A DNA stretch of 64,000 nucleotides from Nymphaea colorata (lineage: Eukaryota > Streptophyta > Magnoliopsida > Nymphaeales > Nymphaeaceae). The notes below the pieces were generated by a model. It worked only from the letters and a program-made list of their open reading frames with translations. It made no database searches and had not been told where the DNA came from. The stretch covers positions 27,422,131 to 27,486,130 of the forward strand of contig NC_045140.1 of assembly GCF_008831285.2 (NCBI RefSeq), read 5' to 3'. Below, piece after piece: positions 1 through 14,014 of this stretch. Made by a program: the position numbers and the translations under genes. The stretch's first letter is position 1; every line of letters begins with the position of its first letter.

Positions 1-129
1 ACACGTATGATGCTTCTGTTATTGAATCTTAAATCTTAACTTGAACAAGCACCAAAAGAAAAACACTGAATATGTTATGCAAAAAATGTTGCTGCAACTT
101 GCAAAATACCAGGGCACCAGTTCCACAAG

Positions 130-1528
130 ACTGTCTTCAATCACCAACAGAAAGACAGAAGACAAATGGTGGGACATAAATACGCATCCAGAGAGAAGTC
201 CACTTGCTGGCAGAAAAAGAACCACATAAAACTACCTAACAGTGACCTCAATTAAGAACCAGACATAACCTTTGCCTCATTGAATGCTCCTGTTCGGTGA
301 TAATCAACCTTCTGTTCGACATTTTGAAGCTCGTTTGTATACATCTCGGCAGGAGGAACACATCCACAGAAATGACAAGTGACTCGACTAGGCACACATG
401 TCAGATCAGCAGGAGTGAAGGATGCTAACTTTTTATAAGCCTTCTCAGCATTACTCTGTGATAATGCAAAAGGACAATTAAGGGCCAAATAACAATAACA
501 GTAACAGAATTCAGACACAGATACATGAAGGAAATTAAGCTTTTTATGGAACTGTATATCAAGGAGAATGTGAAAATTACAGAAGGTTGTTGCTTGTTTT
601 CAGCAATTTTTCGTTGTTGTGTATTATATAAATACACTTTTACCAACCTTTTGAAGGACAGATTTTATGCACTCTGTGATTCGTCTAGAAATCAGCCAAT
701 ATGTTCTGATCATAGGAAGGGTTACATCCTTGTCACATAAACTAAGTGAAGAGAATTCCAACTTGAACTAAGAAGCCTTATTAGGGAAGACAGCCTTGCT
801 ACATGTCCTTCAAATCCTCCACAGTGTAATACTGCAGTAGGAAAAACTATGAGCGCAAGAATTCTCATGTGATCTCGTAGTCACCAATATTTTGAAACTA
901 TCCAAATAATACTGGGGTCTGAAATTAAGGCATCAATATTATCAAAATAGTGCAATAAACGTATATCTCGATAATAATTCTGATATTTGTCAAAAATATT
1001 TGGAAAGAAAAATTGCATAATTTTACTGTACAGAATAATCTTCTTCATAGGACTTTGATTTCTCTTTGTGACTTTCCAATTTTTAGAACTTCCCAAAAGA
1101 ATTACTATTTCTCTAGCAAAAACCCACATTGTAAGAACACCTAATAAGAACAGAGCCTATTAAATTAGTCTTGAGTCTCTTGACCTCCTCTTTATGGCCA
1201 ATTTACATAGTACGTGGTATTATTTGGTCAATCTGAGCATGTATATGTTGTCAATGCTTAATAAGAAACATATATTAGAAAAAAAAAAGAGCTCTATAAA
1301 AAATTTCAAGTTTATTTTCTCAATTTAGTTTGTGTCAAGTTTTTAAGCATTTCAAGCCTTCATTTTCACCAGTTAGAAAACACACAAGGGGCAAAGGCAA
1401 CTAAGTTCGCACATTTCTTCAACTAATAGAACATGATAAACACATCCATCAATTGAAATCAGATAAACAAACATTTATTTGATTAAGATTTTCTGGAGCC
1501 TAATGTGGAATTAAGCAACACATATTTC

Positions 1529-1597
<69 letters not shown>

Positions 1598-4500
1598 GAG
1601 GGGAGAGAGAGAGGTGCACATTGTTAAGATATGGTTTGGGTCAAGTCAGACCCGACCCATTTTCACCACACGCAGCACATGGGCAGTGGCAAACTTGTAA
1701 TATTTATTGTTCCTTTGTGTATTTTATTTGTAACAGCTAAGTGTAATTAGTTCAAGTAATAACAAGGGGCAGGTGCTTACTCCAAGGCCCTCGTTTTTCT
1801 CTCTCCTTTCTCGGGCAGACTTATTCTCTTCTCTTCCTCGTGTCTTCTTTGAGACTCCATGTGGTGATACCATATCAAGATCTTACACACATGCCAGGGC
1901 TGCCTATATCAGGTTAAATTTTCAAGTTTCTTCCTTCATATTAAATAAAAGTTTGAAATGCAAATGATGTTGAGCCATTTGAAATCCCAGTTTTCTTGCG
2001 GCCTGGTCAACTTTGTTCAACCATAATCCGTTCTGGGCTTGTCTCAAGCAAGCCTCCTTCTAGAGGAAACTTAACTGCTTAAATAAGATATGGCGCTGGC
2101 CGGGCTCAGCTCATCCATAGACTTCAATGCCCAATTTTCTCAAGCCACGGAAAAAAGAAAAGGCAACCAAAAGCTTGTAAAGGGAATTGGCCAAGCCTGG
2201 CAATGAAAACAGAAATCATATAAAGGAAAAATACTAAATTCACCAACAAATTCCTTTCAGAACTCAGATGACAGAAATAACATAGTAAATATCCACATTA
2301 AAGGCAACAGAATTGCATTCATATATATTTCAAAAGGACTATAAGTCTTCAAAGATCCACAAATTCCAATTTCCAAGAACCATAGGTTTTTTAGTTCTGA
2401 TTAACAAGTCTGTATTTTAATTAAGAATGAAAAATTCTAAGGAATTACAGTGATAAATATGAACATGAAAATGTTATAGGGAGACAAAATGATAAATGTA
2501 AACATTATGAAGCTACCACCGATTGGTACATAAGGTTGGACAGTACAAACTCACCATTAGCTTTTGAACCTTCCCTGTTCGATAAATCATCTGATGTGTT
2601 AAATAACTTGATGAATGATAATTTGTGAAGAAATTCTTTACTGCATTGCTTAGAGTTTCTTCTGTACATCGGGGTATTGCACGCACAAGAACAGTAAAAT
2701 GACTAGGATTTGGGGGAGATCCAAGTAGATGTGCAAGTCTCAATTTCGAAATGCCCTTGTATTCCTGAGAAAGTGTCACAGCACACTTGAGCAAATGAAA
2801 CTACTAAAAGGAAAATGATCTACATGAATTTCCAAATAAAGGAAAAAAGATTAAGGACTTACAAAGTAAAGAAGTATGCAAGCTGAAAAAGATATGATGT
2901 ACAGTGCAGCACAGTGCACCCATAACCTGCAAAAAAGGCAATTTAATTGCATAAAAATTTCAAATAAAAACAACCACCAACATGTATGGACAAACCTAGT
3001 AAAGTGGACGTGAAAATGATAGCACCAAGAAGAATCACAAATTGGAAAAGAGGCAAAATGGCTGAGAAACCAAAAGGCACCAAAAGATATATATATAAAA
3101 AAAAGGAGAATTAAGGAATGCACACAAGCAACACCAGAAGAGTCTTCATCACCAGTTTTAGGCACAAAAAGAGACACATATTGGAGAACGGAAACAAAAA
3201 AGACTATGCCACATGAATTCTAAAATATGCACAAGCAACATCAGTAGAGTCTTCATCGCCAGTTTTAGGTAAAAAAAAGAAACATATTGAAAAACAAAGA
3301 CAAGATGAGACTATGTCACATGAACTCTAAAACATGCATCATTCTTGTCATAATGGGCATTCATAAAGTTTTCTACAATCTTGCCTACTTATTCCATCAC
3401 AATCAAGTTTACGTTCATACCCATATTGATTAATATCTGTAAGGGGGCAATTTCTCTTCACAGGTTTCAGTAAGCATGTATACAGAATCTCCTAAATTAC
3501 TGTTAAATGCAAGAGCAGCTACAGCTGCAGAAACAACAAGAGCAACATAAAGTTTTCTACAATCTTGCCTACTTATTCAATCACAATCAAGTTTACGTTC
3601 ATACCCATATTGATTAATATCTGTAAGGGGGCAATTTCTCTTCACAGGTTTCAGTAAGCATGTATACAGAATCTCCTAAATTACTGTTAAATGCAAGAGC
3701 AGCTACAGCTGCAGAAACAACAAGAGCAACATGAGAGGCAAAACTTGAGGACCTAAAAGAAAATGCAACTAAAATATGTTAGCTTTGGCAGATCTTATAC
3801 TATTGTATCGACAACATGTTAAGCTATATCAGAATATGATTGTATAATTTATTAAAAAAATACATAATGACAGTTTTTTCAGATAATGCACCACTATGCA
3901 ACAACCATGACATCGCATACCTAATAACAATATATTTGTAAGGAATTAAGAGCTTACCATCTAAAACCTGTCTTAACATTCCCAATGGTAAACATGTCTA
4001 GAGAAGTCGAAGGGAGGTTCTTGATATGTATGTGATGCATCTCTTGACCATGATAATTTAGTGGAAGCAACACAAACATGCAGATGACTGCAGCAATAGA
4101 GAATATTCGGATGCTGCATAATTTCAGCATGTCAATTAGGAAAAACTTTTGAGCCTTTAAGATAACAAGGAATAAAAAATTTAAAAAGCATTTCCACACA
4201 ATAGAAAACACTTCAGATGGAACTGGAAACATATAGAACATTAGTGACAATGTAATGCACTCACTAATGTCTCTACAACATCAAAGTTGAGTTACAAAAA
4301 AAAAGTAAGGCAAAATAAGATCAAAAGAATGCAATCCTAAGCATGATGAGTTTCATTTCTTAGTTAGCCTACCTAACAGTCAATCACTTTCCAAAGGAAA
4401 AGTTGCAGTGCAATAATGAAAATATCCAAAAACAGGAAACAACAAAATCAAAACATAAAACTAATGAGAAATGACATCCAGAGGACAGGCACTTTCATGT

Positions 4501-5928
4501 AGCAACTTAATCATTCTACAATCTCATATTTGTATTAGTTCAGAATTTCAAAATATAGTAAACTCTAACATGGAGCTTTTCTTTGTTTTGTAATTATTTT
4601 CCAATCAAGATGTTTGAATCCAAAAAAGAATAAGTGCAGGAGGCTTGACAATTAAAGTTGTCCATTTAAGGCACACTTGTTTTTGCTGCACTGAATTTCC
4701 TCAGTCTATGAGAAATGCTTGATTATCACCAGTCCATGACTTGTCACTTATCTGCAACTATCAAGGGGTTACAACATCACAATTTTCATTATTGAGATTA
4801 TAGCATTGTAGCTTGTGATTTTTGGTGATTTTTATTAAGACACAGACAGGGGAAAAGAAATCAGGAACCAGATGCACAACTTATAAGATCATTCCACTTA
4901 GACTAAGATAGGCTGATGAAACCTCCAAAATAACAAGTTTTATCCACTGCAGCAAATGAAAATTTCATATTGAGATTATAGCATTGTAGCTTGTCATTTT
5001 TGGTGTCTTTTATTAAGACACAGACAGGGGAAAAGAAATCAGGAACCAGAGGCACAACTTATAAGATCATTCCACTTAGACTAAGATAGGCTGATGAAAC
5101 CTCCAAAATAACAAGTTTTATCCACTGCAGAAAATGAAAATATTTTTAGCCACCTGCGCTGGCATAACAGCAGAAAAGAACCTTATAGAACTCAATTATG
5201 AATAAAAGATGAATGGCTATAATAAGGCAGCAGAAACTTCCAATCTGAACTCCTAAAGACCATCATCCGACAAAAAAGTTTGTGGGAAAAATGTTTCTTC
5301 CACATTGAAAGATAATGGCAGGGCATATTTAATTGCACTGCCAAGGGATATCACTTAATTTAACCAGTTCATGCTGTTCCGCCAACAAACATATGCGGAA
5401 ATAAAAAGCACCAAGTTGATATTCTATGGCAAAGCCCTATGAAATAAATTCCAAACATCAAATTTATGCTTCTCATTAGTTGCTCAACTAAGAAAAGATT
5501 TACCTTCTTTTTTTTCAAAAGAACTGTTGCACCAAACAATGAAAAAGTGGCCAGGCATATAATACAACAATAACACATAAAATTTTCATGACAAAAGAGA
5601 AAAAAAAAAACGAGCCTCTTGATGAAGCACCAAAGAATTCCACTTACCTAAAGACAAGGAGTCTGAGAAATACTACAGCATCCACACCAGCAACTGACAA
5701 GATTTCTTCTTCTGAGGAACCCCATGCCTTCACAATCCAACTAGGAGAAGGTACCAGTCTTTCAAAAGTAAAAGAATCGCACAGCTTAATGTGTTCCTGA
5801 GCGATTCTACGAGCAAAATACACATTAAAATTGCCTGGTTGCTTTCTCAAGATGGAATACAGTGACAATAGCAGTGCACAAACTCCTATGTTGATGCCAG
5901 CAGAAGTTAAGAGAGCAGAGACATTCAT
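130..5928 (-). CDS. CSC1/OSCA-family channel, RXW8-like (5' part, runs off left edge)
   Basis: Member of the CSC1/OSCA (DUF221) family of plasma-membrane, osmosensitive/mechanosensitive cation channels. Five coding exons join in phase with GT-AG borders on the minus strand: 5928-5648, 4113-3958, 2926-2863, 2764-2555 and 455-270 (897 nt, 299 codons). The N-terminus (MNVSALLTSAGINIG) is a family hallmark. It is followed by a first membrane helix, a second around the exon 1/2 junction (SIRIFSIAAVICMFVLLPL), a third in exon 3 (ALYIISFSACILLYF), then the cytoplasmic loop with FTVLVRAIPR and LTHQMIY in exon 4 and a Cys-rich stretch (CHFCGCVPPAEMY) in exon 5. The order and phases match the RXW8 sub-type. 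A further exon may start at 130 (after cag, 133-131), but its reading fits the family poorly after about ten codons. The pore half and C-terminus lie outside the window. Family assignment is firm; the sub-type is my recollection of the family. Confidence 0.88.
1529..1613. repeat. Compound microsatellite (CA)n(TA)n(GA)n
   Basis: Consecutive CA, TA and GA runs, then a slightly interrupted GA tail. It lies in the CSC1-like intron between exons 4 and 5. Confidence 0.97.
3365..3732. repeat. 184-bp tandem duplication in CSC1-like intron 2
   Basis: Two head-to-tail copies, 3365-3548 and 3549-3732, differ at one base that I could find (attccatc versus attcaatc). They lie inside the intron between exons 2 and 3 of the CSC1-like gene. 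Near-identity implies a recent event, or an assembly artefact. Confidence 0.95.
4791..5145. repeat. About 178-bp tandem duplication in CSC1-like intron 1
   Basis: Copy 1 runs 4791-4968 and copy 2 from 4969 to about 5145, starting at attgagattatagcattg. Only a few substitutions separate them. They lie in the first intron of the minus-strand CSC1-like gene. Confidence 0.93.
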
Positions 5929-7990
5929 CTCTGTTCAACTTAGACAGACAAGTCCATCCTCATTATGCACGATAGAAGCACTTAAGAGTGTCAGAAAATT
6001 ATATTCTCAGAACCATGTGCTGAAAATGGCTGCTGCTGAGGCAATTTCAGCTTCATACTAGAGCCTGTTTTCAAGGAAGGAGGAAAGTTTTCTGCAAAAT
6101 AAGACAAATATAAGACGCACAAACATAAAATAACAAAACAAGAAAGAAGACTCGTTGCAGACAACATGAATATATTCACCACACGAGAATAATGCAAGTC
6201 ACCTCTGGCAGATATACTAAGGAAGGAGAGAGATAGAGAAGGGGTTCCACTTGAAGAGAAAAGGAAAATGTGAAAGAATTTTGTGCACGAAGGATTTCAG
6301 GGAAAAGAAACCTACCCAGAGTGTCAAGTCTAGCTACATACATATTTAGCAATTAGACAAGTTCAAGATCCTTTCATTAGCAACTGGAGCTTACGTCATA
6401 AAGAAAGGAATATCAAGGTGAAAGCCTCTTTCGTCTAATAGCAGTAAGAGGCAATATAGTGATACCTCAGTTCAAGTCATTCACTACCGTCACATGGCAT
6501 AACAATACGATATCTCTGAATCAGCTATAACAGTAACTGTTAACAAATGAATAGCAAAGCACCTCCAAATTAACGAAGAGTCAGGCCTAAGTACCTAACT
6601 CTGCAGTTAAACCCATCAAAATGGCAAGATGAATGAGGCAACACCAACAACAGGCACTTCCAAGGACGAAGGAACTTATAAATCATTTAACGACAAAATC
6701 AGGGCTCCAATTCACACCAGGTAGTCTTTTATGAGGCCAGATAGCAATGCCAACTAAATATGAATCACATACTGAAAAAGAAATCTCAAACATGCCAGTG
6801 GAATTTTACTGTGAAAAGTTCCTCCGGCATCATTTGAAAGACATTCCAAGTTTGTGCTGACCGTTACCGTCAACATACTCATCAATTCCTAAACATTTAA
6901 ATCTCAGTAACTTATTGATCATATACGTAGTGTTTAACTTTAATGATCCTGAAATTGACTTAGTAATTATGCTATAAGCACATATTTCTGCCATTTTTTT
7001 GACATAATCATGCTGATACTTCTTATCTACATTTCACCTATTACAGCCATAGTTACTGCGTTTTCTTGCATTTCCTGATGAAAGCCGACTCATGTAAAAC
7101 GTGGACGGTGTCCCCTATCATAGTTTTTCGGAGAAGGTTAACTGACAATCTTTTCACCTCCTCAAATTGCAAGAACTATGGAAATCTTGGGCTTCGGGTT
7201 CGCGCCAAACAGGTTGTGTTTGAGGATTCAGGAACGTATATCTACGGCGTCCAAGCAAAGGGAACAAAAGACGGGTCTGGAAAGTCCCCATCTTCTACAT
7301 AATAATCGTCAGCTCAAGTGTCCGAAAATTTTGATCACGAAACAATGAAAATCCCCAGAATATGACTCATCCAATCTTGAAGCCACAATAGCACCACAGG
7401 AGAACCTTCTACCAAACAGTCTCACGATCAGCCGAGGAAATTCATCGCATCGGATCTTCCGAACCAATGGGAAACAAGAAAAGTTAGCAACATTCATAAA
7501 TCGAAGGATTCGAAACAACAACAGAACGGCCCTAAATATGTACCGTCGAGTAAAAGTTTCTTTCGCATGCAACAGAAGAAAAACGATTCAAGACGCAATC
7601 CAGAGCAACCCAAACGCTGAAAACGAAACCAAATCTCTTAACGTTTTCCTTGTTTTCGACTCGCACGCGAGAATCACCCTTCAGCGGGTGCATGGTTAAA
7701 CAAGAAGGACGCAGAAACTAACCTCCTGCAGTGTGCCAACAAAGAGAAAACCCTTCTGACGTTCAGAAACGACCGAGAAGCAGAGAGAGCGAGAGAAAGA
7801 GCGAGGAATCCAGAATACGAAAAGAAACGACCCTTCTGGCGTTCTGAACGACCAAGAAGCAGAGAGACAGAGAGCGGCAACAATCCAAAAACAGAAACAG
7901 AACCAACTAGACCCTCTTTCCTTGTTTTCCCTCCTTTTCATTCAATTCCATTCGCCCTTTTCTTCCTTTCCTGGATCGTAGGTTCACCTG
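5929..7990 (-). promoter_or_regulatory. Presumed leader and promoter region of the CSC1-like gene
   Basis: No protein-coding signal is visible upstream of the CSC1-like start codon. Read on the minus strand, about 7950-7680 is CT-rich and leader-like. It holds an 80-bp-spaced imperfect duplication (cccttctgacg at 7751 and cccttctggcg at 7831) and could be a non-coding first exon followed by a leader intron. This is inference; no TATA box or transcript end was identified. Confidence 0.35.
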
Positions 7991-8230
7991 CTGCTCCCAT
8001 ATGACAGGGCCTTTACAGGCAGATCTACGTGGCCCTCTGTGAAAATCACCAATGTCCACGTGGCAACGTACAAAATGCTGGCGTGGGGGCCACTAACCGA
8101 CTAACTCCCTCCTCCGCTTTCACCATGTTACAAGTCATTCCGCGTCACCGGGAATAGTTTGCAAATGAGCCCAACATTTTAGTCTTAATTGTTGTTTCCT
8201 CCCTCCTCCAGGTACTCACTTTTTAAAAAA

Positions 8231-8365
8231 GTGTTCGTTTGGTATATTCATATTCTATGAATATGACTTAAAAAACGAAACAAATTCATGGAACACCTTA
8301 AAAATCTTTTATTAAAACAAATTCATGCAACAGTTACAAATTATTTTATTTGCCAAATGAACCCT
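8231..8365. mobile_element. Possible short MITE with Harbinger-like ends
   Basis: The left end gtgttcgtttgg and the reverse complement of the right end (gggttcatttgg) are similar, and the left part contains an internal attcata/tatgaat palindrome. No clear target duplication was found. The following stretch to 8704 can be read as a 138-codon open frame that I do not recognise and doubt is a gene. Confidence 0.35.
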
Positions 8366-8704
8366 AAAGTAAAGCATGTATTTGGCCATAACAGATTAAA
8401 TAAGTGTTGGTGTTGTGGGAGAAAAGGAAAAACAAAAGAATCGAGCAGCTTGGTCGATAATAACACTACAGTTAAGGAGTTCCTTGAAAAGTTTCCAAGG
8501 GTCCTCGTGCCTCTGCGTGGTAATGATGTTCACAAAGTTCCTTTGAGAGCTTTACGAAATCACTCTTCAAATTTTGGCAACAATAGAAAAAGGGACAGTT
8601 TACTGTTTACAGGAAACAGGTTTCTCATATTTAGTTTAACCAGCACTGAACACCCTGGAGTTAAAAACTTCAATTGTGTGGTTCCTAGCAAAATGATGTT
8701 TTAA

Positions 8705-11700
8705 TCAAACGCCTATTAGGAAACACGAGGAGGAAAAAAAAGCAACTCTTAACTTTTTTCCATTGATATTTCAAAACTTAAATATATTTGTCACAATATG
8801 AAAAATGTGAGCGCTTTCATTATCAGGAAAATATATATTAAATGTGTTACATTAAATTATCAAGTCGGCACCTGTCTTCTACGCCACCATTGCCATTTTC
8901 ATCGTTGCTTTCTGCCATGGCTAAGGAAAGTGTTCTGCCTTTGGCCTATGTCTTAGCCAATATTCTCAAATACAGGAAGGTGCTTTTAGTTTTTCTCGAT
9001 ACAGGCCGCTCCAACTCCTAAAGTGATGCTACAAGTTAAATCTTGAACTAAACATTATTATCTTTGACAATGTAAAAACTTATGTTTTCGGTTTTGGCAT
9101 ACCTAGTTGGCTAAGCAACTACTTGTTCATATGTATATAATAGGTGTTTCAAGAATACCATATTGTTGTTTTCAAAATAAATATATCTAGAGTTCGATCT
9201 CACTTTGAATAAAAAAGAAAAAAGAAAAAACAGAGATCATACATCTATAATAATATTGCAACCAATGCACATTCGTTTCCTGAAAATAAGAAAAAAGATG
9301 AAGCTTATATTTAGGATTATGGTCAAAAGGGTGGTATCTCTACAGTAAAGATACTGCTGAAGTTGAGTGATCCACAAACCAATAGACAAACTGAAGCTTC
9401 TGCGCGTTAATGGAAGAGTAAAGGTAACTGCTGCAAGATTTAGCGTGGACGGCGTGCCAATGTTTTGTGGATCCATCAACTCTAAGCAAGAACGCAAATG
9501 CTCTCTGTTGGGTTTGAAGATCTTGTCATTTTTATATTGCATGATCGAAATTTGGCTATGTCATTCATGTTTCATTAGTTTGGAACTCTAGCTGACCTTT
9601 CTTTCATACCGGAAGAATAATTGAGTTCTCCAACTGATCATAGAGTCTGTCACGTTACATTTTTTTAGATGACAATTTAAATTTGGTAACTAAGTCCTTA
9701 TGTCAAGAAAATCTTTTTTGACATGTGATAATACAAGACAAAGCTTAATTTTTCAATGTGACAAAAAAGATGGTATTAATTGATCTCTAATATGATGCTG
9801 ATACTGATTAGAAATTAAGTACTTTACGTTGTTGCAGTTAATGAGATAAAATTCATTTAATTTAGTTTGTATGGCCTCTTTAAACCAAATGGTATTATTA
9901 ACTAATTTGTGCTTAACTATATCCAAATAGTTATTTTATGTTAGTATAAATTAATTCAGAGAATATATAGTTTGTAATTAATCCCGAGCGTCAAAAAAAG
10001 AAAAATTAGATTCATTAACAAAACTGGACATATTTCTCACGCTGTTTTAAGGAACATATAATATTTTTTTATTTCATAGTTGAATTGATAGTAATAAACA
10101 TACAAAAGCTTTTAATAGAACATGGGAAAAGTAACCTTATTTTTAACATTATAAAAAGCAAGTCGTTTGTATTTATTGTCTATCCTTAAATGCATTTTTG
10201 AAAGAAAAAAAAAAGAAATTCTCTTATTGAAAGCTTTGAACAACTTTCTTTTTGTGAGACTGACGGATGGTGTGGTTTAGTGTTTATATGTCATAAAATT
10301 CCTTTTAAAAGAAAAATAAAGCAAAGGCATATGTCTAATTAAGATTAACCTTTTTAATTAGAGATTTGTCCACAAAAATCTAGAACTTGATTGCTGCCGT
10401 GCATTTTGTATCTTCATGTAAGCAACGGTTTCGATGAACCCAATCAATTCCTCGAAAGTTGAAATTAACTTTTCTTTCTGAAAAGTAAGGTTCATGTAGG
10501 GAAGGTATCACCAAATCGTCCAACCTAATCAGAGATATCAGTAGTCAGGTTAGGACTTGCAGTTAGAGTTGGATTGGATAGTCAAGTTTCTAAAAATATC
10601 GAACCCATGCAACACGAATTAGCATTAATTTGAGTGCAACATCTCGAGAAACCGAAAGTAGGCCCTTTACTGATGGGTTGGGTGAAAGATTCGGCGCTTT
10701 ACTGGGCAGTGGGTCTCCCACGCTCAGCCGGACTAGATTAGTTTCTAAATGGAACCAGATCATGTGGTTAATTTTTCTATAATAATTAAGGACATAATGG
10801 ACTTCAGACATGTGTGTTTAGAATATGTCGAACATAAAATTCTTTTTATCAGATGCCTCCCAAGAGAAACTTCAAGGAAATGAGCATCGCGCGTTTCCCA
10901 AAATTAATCAAGTTTCAGAAATGAAGCTTAACCCTTCCAACAAAGAGGAGAAAACTTGGTGAATTCATTTCTCATTTGTGAGAATTCAGCTTCTCTTCTT
11001 CAAAAGAGAAAGCTCTTTCTTCAAATAATTTATTTTGTCTCCATGGTCAATCCTCATTTTCTCATTGCTTTATTCTTACCTTTTTTTTATTGGACACGTT
11101 TTGTGTTTTTCTTGTCGTGTTGTTTCTTTTAAAAGAGAAGGCTCTCCTTCAAATTATTTATTTTCAGTTTCTCATTGTTTTTATATTCTTACTTTTTTCT
11201 CGACACCTTTTGTGGTTTTCATTCTATTGTATGCTATTATGTTGTTAAATATATTTATATAATTAATTTCACTTTCCTCCGTTTCATACCTTGGCAACTA
11301 CGGTCACATATATTCTTCTTTCTCACTACTGAACTTACATATAGGTTGAATGGTGACTGTATTCAGGTTTGTAATGGTTATATTCATAGTGTGTCTGTAA
11401 TTAGACAAATTTGACTTGTTCACGTACCTAAGTGATCCATAGGCGTTATTCTGCAAACAAATATTTTCTGGAAGAGCATCAGACTCAATTTCACCACTTT
11501 AATGCGTGCAACCAACAAAGTTTTTTTGTGCTATGATTGTGTTCAATCGAGCTCATGCAACCATCCCAACTTGATTATGATCCTGATTTCTCTGCTCTTG
11601 AACTTTAGTACTTAGAAGTTTTACTGCTTACAGCTAGCCTAGAGTCTCAACTCCTCATGAAGAAAATCAAACGTTTGCAGGTATGAATCTCAAGTGAGGA

Positions 11701-12764
11701 AATTAGCGTTCTCTCTCTCACGCACGTGCTAAGTTTCTTGATTTGTGCTTAATAACAGTTAACTTAATTGAAGTTGTTTATGGAATGTTGATAATGATTA
11801 TTCAGAAGAAAGTTTCGAGATCACAAAATGGGTAGATAGCCTTAAGTTTTCCTGCCCATAACTAGAAACAAGGAGCATCCAGGAACTTTAGCACTCTGTT
11901 GGCGCTATAAACTTTTCCAACAACAGAACACAAGCCATATATGTTTCCAGTAGTTTCTTTCCATGCATGCCTCAACGCCTCTTTTTCTCTTTACTTTTTC
12001 TTTCTCTTTTGCTGTTGCTATGTTGCTCCTTAGCTTTGAGCCGAAAGATTATTTTGAGTAAGCCTCAGACAAAGCGACAACTGAGAACGAATGGTTGATA
12101 GCATTATTGGCTGATAAACTAAGATCCCGTAAGGCCATCTTTAAAGCACTATCAGACACGAGAAAGCTGGGGACATGGCAATATATATATATATATATAC
12201 TGCAGGCATGTTATGCATCCTTTCACTGCGAAGAGCAAGCATGGAGACCGATCAGGACTTGTTGAAATTTCCTATTAAATACACCTTGGGAACAATGTTA
12301 TGCCTTATTGATAAGTCTGCAGCAAGTTGTGCTCAAGCAGCCAGAAACAAGTGAAGAAGATAGATGAAAGAAGCTGGTTAACTTGTGACTTTTGAAATAC
12401 AAGAAATTTTTGAAGAAAATAAAAAAGAACATTTGCATTTCATGAGAGGAAGTCATCCCCTTCCTTGGGCCCTTATGATTCAAAGGTAAGTCCGGACCTA
12501 AGTGGTTTTATGGTACACCCTTCAACCATGCCGAACAATTATGTGCCCCTAGAGTAAAAAAAAAAACAACATTGGTAGCAGAAGTCATGATAGATAGTCC
12601 AAAACTGGCAACTTCATAACATCTCAACTTTTCTTGTAAAGAGGTCAACATTCCTGAGTGAACTGCCATAATGCTCTTTCATAATTGATCTAAAAGTTCG
12701 AAGAGCTACATGAGTTCTTTTTCCCCATTTCCACTCTAAAATATCGTAATGCCAAAGTAGTTAG
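8705..12764. other. AT-rich intergenic DNA, no gene seen
   Basis: Only short open frames without family resemblance on either strand. Poly-T/poly-A tracts and a short TA run near 12181 are present. I found no RNA gene or intact transposon. Confidence 0.6.
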
Positions 12765-12860
12765 TAGGCCTGGGCGTTGGGCCCGATAGGGCGGCCCGGC
12801 CCGACTCCCGCCCTCGGGCGGCCTCCAACGCTTCCTCCCCGACCCGATGCCCACCCCTAG
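12765..12860. mobile_element. GC-rich MITE-like insert
   Basis: A 96-bp GC-rich island in AT-rich DNA. It starts taggcctgggcg and ends cccacccctag, whose reverse complement ctaggggtgggc resembles hAT-type terminal repeats. A matching 8-bp target duplication was not evident. Confidence 0.35.
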
Positions 12861-13968
12861 CCTCCCGTATAGTATAGTTAGCATAGGCGAAACAATTTCC
12901 AAAATTTCGCAGACACGCGAGGCGCTTCCCCGTCCAACTCGGTAGCAAATCTGTTATATAGCACTTGTTTAATTGACTTATTCTGGATATTGCTGTCGGT
13001 TGGCTGCCCCATGCTTCCATTAATGCATATAAGATATACATTCAGGGTAGGTGGTAACTTTTGAGAGAAGGAAACGCTGTCTGTGGAGTGATGCTTTCAA
13101 TTTCAACGACGAAGAAGCCCTCTAAAAGAACCAGACGCCATACTTCGATGGATCTGCCAGAGAAAATTAACTCTCGAGTGAGCCCCAACCACCAGACCTC
13201 ATTCCCTTATTCTGTGGAACAATGTTTGATAAAAGAAAAGCAATCTAGCTGGTCCAGAAACAAGTTTGGTCATGCTCGTTTTAATTCCAAGAGGACAGCA
13301 GAGCTCTGCCAATCTGTGTAAAAGAATCAAGTGGATTATTCTTGCCTGCAACTGCACCACAAGCACCTGCACGGGCGGACATATAAAAAAGAAAGAAGCA
13401 CGACTCTACCACGACTGCAAGACTACAGAATTCCTTCACGTGAATGCTGTTGGCAGTGGGAGGTGCAAATCTGAGTGCTCGAATGGCAAGTAGCAGTACC
13501 TTTTAGATATAAAGAATAAAGGAGAAGACAAAGTTGTTCTGTGTATATTAAAAAGACATAGTAATGTGTATTTGTATATGTAGTCAAGAAGCGGCAAACT
13601 GGGACGGTTCATGTACTCATACCTAAGCACTTGCCTCTAGGGTGACAACCAGGCTTCGTACCATATAAACAATAAATTTAAATCCACCACCATGGTTCTC
13701 CAATTGACTGATTTTAGTGCTCCCCGCAGGATTCCATACTTTAGTTTACGCAGAAGAAAAAAGAAAATCTATGCAAGAGGCAATTAGCCGATAATATTGC
13801 TGAAGGCTGGTCTTATATGATTTTCGGCTTAGTTTGCTGAAAACTGTTCAATCAGGATTGGTAAACAATATCAACTGAGACAAAGCAAATAACAGCGATG
13901 TCGTTTCTCTGTGTATAAAAGTGAAAAACATCTCTAACTTAAATTTGATAACGCCGAATATATATATA

Positions 13969-14014
<46 letters not shown>

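Noticed and set aside
1529-1613. Possible CRISPR-like or regulatory repeat
   Set aside because: Simple CA/TA/GA microsatellite without spacers.
8288-8704. 138-codon open frame with a CWCCGRKGK stretch
   Set aside because: Begins inside a MITE-like sequence, has low complexity and AT-driven composition, and matches nothing I know.
12690-13041. GC-rich minus-strand open frames of 70 and 101 codons
   Set aside because: They run across the GC-rich MITE-like island; high GC removes stops by chance.
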